Positions 16,458 to 18,419 of a stretch of DNA of 18,419 nt are shown piece by piece. The stretch's first letter is position 1, and the number at the start of each line of letters is the position of its first letter. A model generated the notes under the pieces. The model worked only from the letters and a program-made list of their open reading frames with translations, had not been told where the DNA came from and searched no databases. This stretch comes from Porphyromonadaceae bacterium UBA4277 (lineage in GTDB: Bacteria; Bacteroidota; Bacteroidia; Bacteroidales; Muribaculaceae). Made by a program: the position numbers and the translations under genes. Where the stretch lies: the NCBI GenBank assembly GCA_002395965.1, contig DGVT01000084.1, forward strand, positions 449-18,867, written 5' to 3'.

Positions 16458-17749
16458 CCTACGAAGAAACTCTCAATTATCTATATGACCAGCGCCCGGC
16501 ATTCGAACGCCAGGGCGCACAAGGCTACAAGCCGGGACTGCAGACGGCCATCGACCTCGACAACCTGTGCCACAACCCCCACCGACTCTACCCCATCATC
16601 CACGTTGCCGGAACCAACGGCAAGGGCTCGGTGTCGAACATGCTGGCAGCAATCCTGCAGAACAACGGCTACCGTGTGGGCCTGTTCACCTCACCACACT
16701 TTGTCGATTTCCGCGAGCGCATAAGGGTGAACGGCAAGATGATTTCTAAAGACTACGTTGTTAAATTTGTAGAAGAAGCCCGGCAATGGGACTACGCCGG
16801 TGAGCCCTCGTTTTTTGAGCTTACCTCGGCCATGGCATTTCAGTATTTTGCCGACCAAAAGGTGGATGTGGCAATCATCGAGGTGGGCTTAGGAGGACGT
16901 CTCGACAGCACCAACATCATCACTCCCATCCTGAGCATCATAACCAACATTTCTATCGACCACACCGAGTTTTTAGGCAACACCCTCGAGCAGATAGCCA
17001 GCGAAAAGGCCGGCATCATCAAGCCGGCAGTACCGGCTATCGTGGGCGAGGCACAAGGCAGTGTGCGACAGGTCTTTGAGCACACGGCACAAGACTGCGG
17101 CGCACCCATAACCTTTGTGAGCGACGACGACCCTGTGGCCGAGGCCTGGCACGACGGCCCGCACCTGATGTTCCTCACACGCCGCCATGGCACATTGGCA
17201 TGTGAGCTCACCGGCGACTATCAGCGTGCCAACGTGGCCACGGTGCTCACGGCAGTTGACGCTCTCATCGCGCAAGGCTACACAATCAGCGATGAGCTTA
17301 TGGCGCAAGCCCTGGTCCACATCCACGACCTCACAGGACTGCGCGGCCGATGGACCGTGATTGCCCACTCGCCCACCGTGATTGCCGACTCGGCACACAA
17401 CATTGCCGGTATTACCGCTGTAACAACTCAGCTTGCCAACTACAGTTATAACCGCCTGCACATGGTAGTGGGATTCATGGCCGACAAAGACCTTCAACAC
17501 ATCCTGCCACTACTGCCACACGATGCAACCTACTATTTCACCGAGGCTCACACGCCCAGGGCGCTGAAGGCCGAGGCACTGCAAGCTATGGCTGCGACAC
17601 ACGGCTTGCAAGGCGAGAGATTCAATAGCATCGGCGAGGCTTACGCGGCGGCAAAGGCTGCTGCCCGACACAGCGACCTAATCTACGTTGGTGGTAGCAT
17701 GTATGTCCTGGCTGAGTTTTTTGAAATGATCGACAATCACACCATTTAA
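16454..17749 (+). CDS. folC: Folylpolyglutamate synthase / dihydrofolate synthase
   Basis: Cytoplasmic ATP-dependent ligase that adds glutamate to dihydropteroate and/or to reduced folates; 431 residues, the normal length. The Mur-ligase-type P-loop is GTNGKGS (53-59). The metal- and ATP-site residues E143 ('IIEVGLGGRLDSTN') and H170 ('ISIDHTEFLG') are present, as is K185 in SEKAGI, the lysine carbamylated in the family. The C-terminal domain begins near 'LRGRW' (296-300) and has the ADSAHN motif (311-316). Whether it is bifunctional or only one activity cannot be settled from sequence. The start overlaps the preceding flavoprotein gene (ATGA), and the chromate transporter gene follows after 14 bases. 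Confidence 0.95.
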   Translation: MTYEETLNYLYDQRPAFERQGAQGYKPGLQTAIDLDNLCHNPHRLYPIIHVAGTNGKGSVSNMLAAILQNNGYRVGLFTSPHFVDFRERIRVNGKMISKDYVVKFVEEARQWDYAGEPSFFELTSAMAFQYFADQKVDVAIIEVGLGGRLDSTNIITPILSIITNISIDHTEFLGNTLEQIASEKAGIIKPAVPAIVGEAQGSVRQVFEHTAQDCGAPITFVSDDDPVAEAWHDGPHLMFLTRRHGTLACELTGDYQRANVATVLTAVDALIAQGYTISDELMAQALVHIHDLTGLRGRWTVIAHSPTVIADSAHNIAGITAVTTQLANYSYNRLHMVVGFMADKDLQHILPLLPHDATYYFTEAHTPRALKAEALQAMAATHGLQGERFNSIGEAYAAAKAAARHSDLIYVGGSMYVLAEFFEMIDNHTI

Positions 17750-17763
17750 GGGGGGAACTGACC

Positions 17764-18321
17764 ATGAGCATGTATTTAAGGCTATTTACCACATTTTTCA
17801 AGATTGGACTGTTCACATTCGGTGGCGGATGGGCTATGATCTCCATCATTCAGCGCGAGATAGTTGACAACCACAAGTGGATTGACAAAGGCGACTTTCT
17901 CGACCTGCTGGCAGTGGCACAGGCCATGCCGGGCATCCTGGCTGTGAACATCAGCACAGTGGTGGGCAATCACCTGCGCGGGCTTAAAGGAAGCATGGCA
18001 GCGGCATTAGGAACCATTCTGCCTTCGTTTCTCATCATTCTGGCCATTGCCATTTTCCTCACTCCCGACGTGATTAAGAACAACGCTGTTGTGGCAAGCA
18101 TCTTCAAGGGCATACGCCCCGCCGTGGTGGCACTCATCATTGCCCCGGTCATCACCACGGCACGCAGCGCGGGCATCACATGGAAAACGGTGATCATACC
18201 CGTGGCCGTGGCACTGCTCATCTATTCCAAACTGCCGTTTATCTCCAATCCCATCATCTACATCATCCTCGGAGCACTGGGCGGTTTTTTGTTTTTTGAA
18301 TTGCGAAAACGTAGCTCGTAA
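17764..18321 (+). CDS. Half-size chromate transporter family protein (CHR)
   Basis: Inner-membrane protein of 185 residues, the length of a single CHR domain rather than the double-length ChrA. The family signatures FGGGWAMI (near residue 19) and AVAQAMPGILAVN (near 50) are present, with hydrophobic helices at about 75-98, 113-130, 140-157 and 160-178. Short CHR proteins are usually encoded as adjacent pairs with opposite topology; any partner would lie beyond the right end of the window. The natural substrate in gut bacteria is uncertain, because chromate efflux was shown for only some members. A purine-rich AGGGGGGAA stretch precedes the ATG; ATG at 17770 is an alternative. The last residues (RSS) and the stop codon are encoded inside a heptamer tandem repeat. 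Confidence 0.88.
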   Translation: MSMYLRLFTTFFKIGLFTFGGGWAMISIIQREIVDNHKWIDKGDFLDLLAVAQAMPGILAVNISTVVGNHLRGLKGSMAAALGTILPSFLIILAIAIFLTPDVIKNNAVVASIFKGIRPAVVALIIAPVITTARSAGITWKTVIIPVAVALLIYSKLPFISNPIIYIILGALGGFLFFELRKRSS

Positions 18322-18337
18322 CTCGTAACTCGTAGCT
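18310..18337. repeat. 7-bp tandem repeat array, units CGTAACT / CGTAGCT
   Basis: Four consecutive 7-base units: CGTAGCT, CGTAACT, CGTAACT, CGTAGCT. The first unit and part of the second encode the C-terminal R-S-S and stop (TAA, 18319-18321) of the chromate transporter. The frame through the units always reaches TAA after CGT-ARC-TCG, so changes in unit number would hardly alter the protein. The unit is unrelated in sequence to the second array. Confidence 0.85.
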
Positions 18338-18341
18338 ACTA

Positions 18342-18407
18342 CAGGCGTCAGCCCAATTCATAATTCATAATTCATAATTCATAATTTATAATTATCAGGC
18401 GTCAGCC
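18342..18407. repeat. Composite repeat: AATTCAT heptamer array between 12-bp direct repeats
   Basis: Four perfect AATTCAT units (18355-18382), one variant AATTTAT (18383-18389) and a partial unit. The array is bracketed by two identical copies of CAGGCGTCAGCC (18342-18353 and 18396-18407); within each copy GGC and GCC can form a tiny hairpin. The layout suggests a dispersed intergenic repeat cassette rather than chance. It is too short and regular for a CRISPR, with no spacers. Confidence 0.85.
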
Positions 18408-18419
18408 AGCTTGTTTACT

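Noticed and set aside
18310..18407. CRISPR array
   Set aside because: The repeats are 7 bases long, contiguous and without spacers, and no cas gene is visible.

Overview
The window looks like chromosomal DNA from a member of the order Bacteroidales, plausibly Muribaculaceae or a relative. The reasons are several Bacteroidetes-type -7 promoter boxes (TAnnTTTG), weak Shine-Dalgarno signals, a BspA-type leucine-rich-repeat protein with a C-terminal dockerin-like half-repeat, the Bacteroidetes form of TamB, a DUF4421 protein and the fused glutaminase/NAD synthetase form of NadE. All genes I accept are on the + strand. I see no rRNA, tRNA, CRISPR array, integrase or intact insertion sequence.

Layout. 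(1) Positions 1-2100 are AT-rich and gene-poor: a secreted LRR/dockerin-like protein with its own promoter, a gap of almost 490 bases with only a doubtful 52-codon ORF, and a 73-residue two-helix membrane protein with a good promoter. (2) Positions 2143-3779 hold a tight three-gene run: a conserved-looking protein of unknown function, an aldo/keto reductase and a stand-alone TfoX N-terminal-domain protein. (3) A gap of about 340 bases with a hairpin and a promoter leads to aroE (shikimate dehydrogenase) and then comEC (DNA-uptake channel). (4) From about 7039 a new promoter appears to serve a long collinear run: nadE, tamB, a DUF4421 protein, a COG2509 FAD-dependent dehydrogenase, folC and a half-size chromate transporter. 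Two junctions in that run, tamB/DUF4421 and COG2509/folC, are 4-base ATGA overlaps, which suggests translational coupling. (5) The window ends in two different 7-base tandem repeat arrays. The first one contains the stop codon of the chromate transporter gene; the second is bracketed by a 12-base direct repeat.

Most genes are housekeeping: aromatic amino acid precursors, NAD, folate, and outer-membrane lipid/protein homeostasis. Nothing here is a clear new defence or mobile system. The best leads are the coupling of TamB to a predicted outer-membrane beta-barrel (DUF4421), the composite heptamer repeats at the right edge, the unexplained gap at 1393-1878, and the unknown/AKR/TfoX_N cassette.
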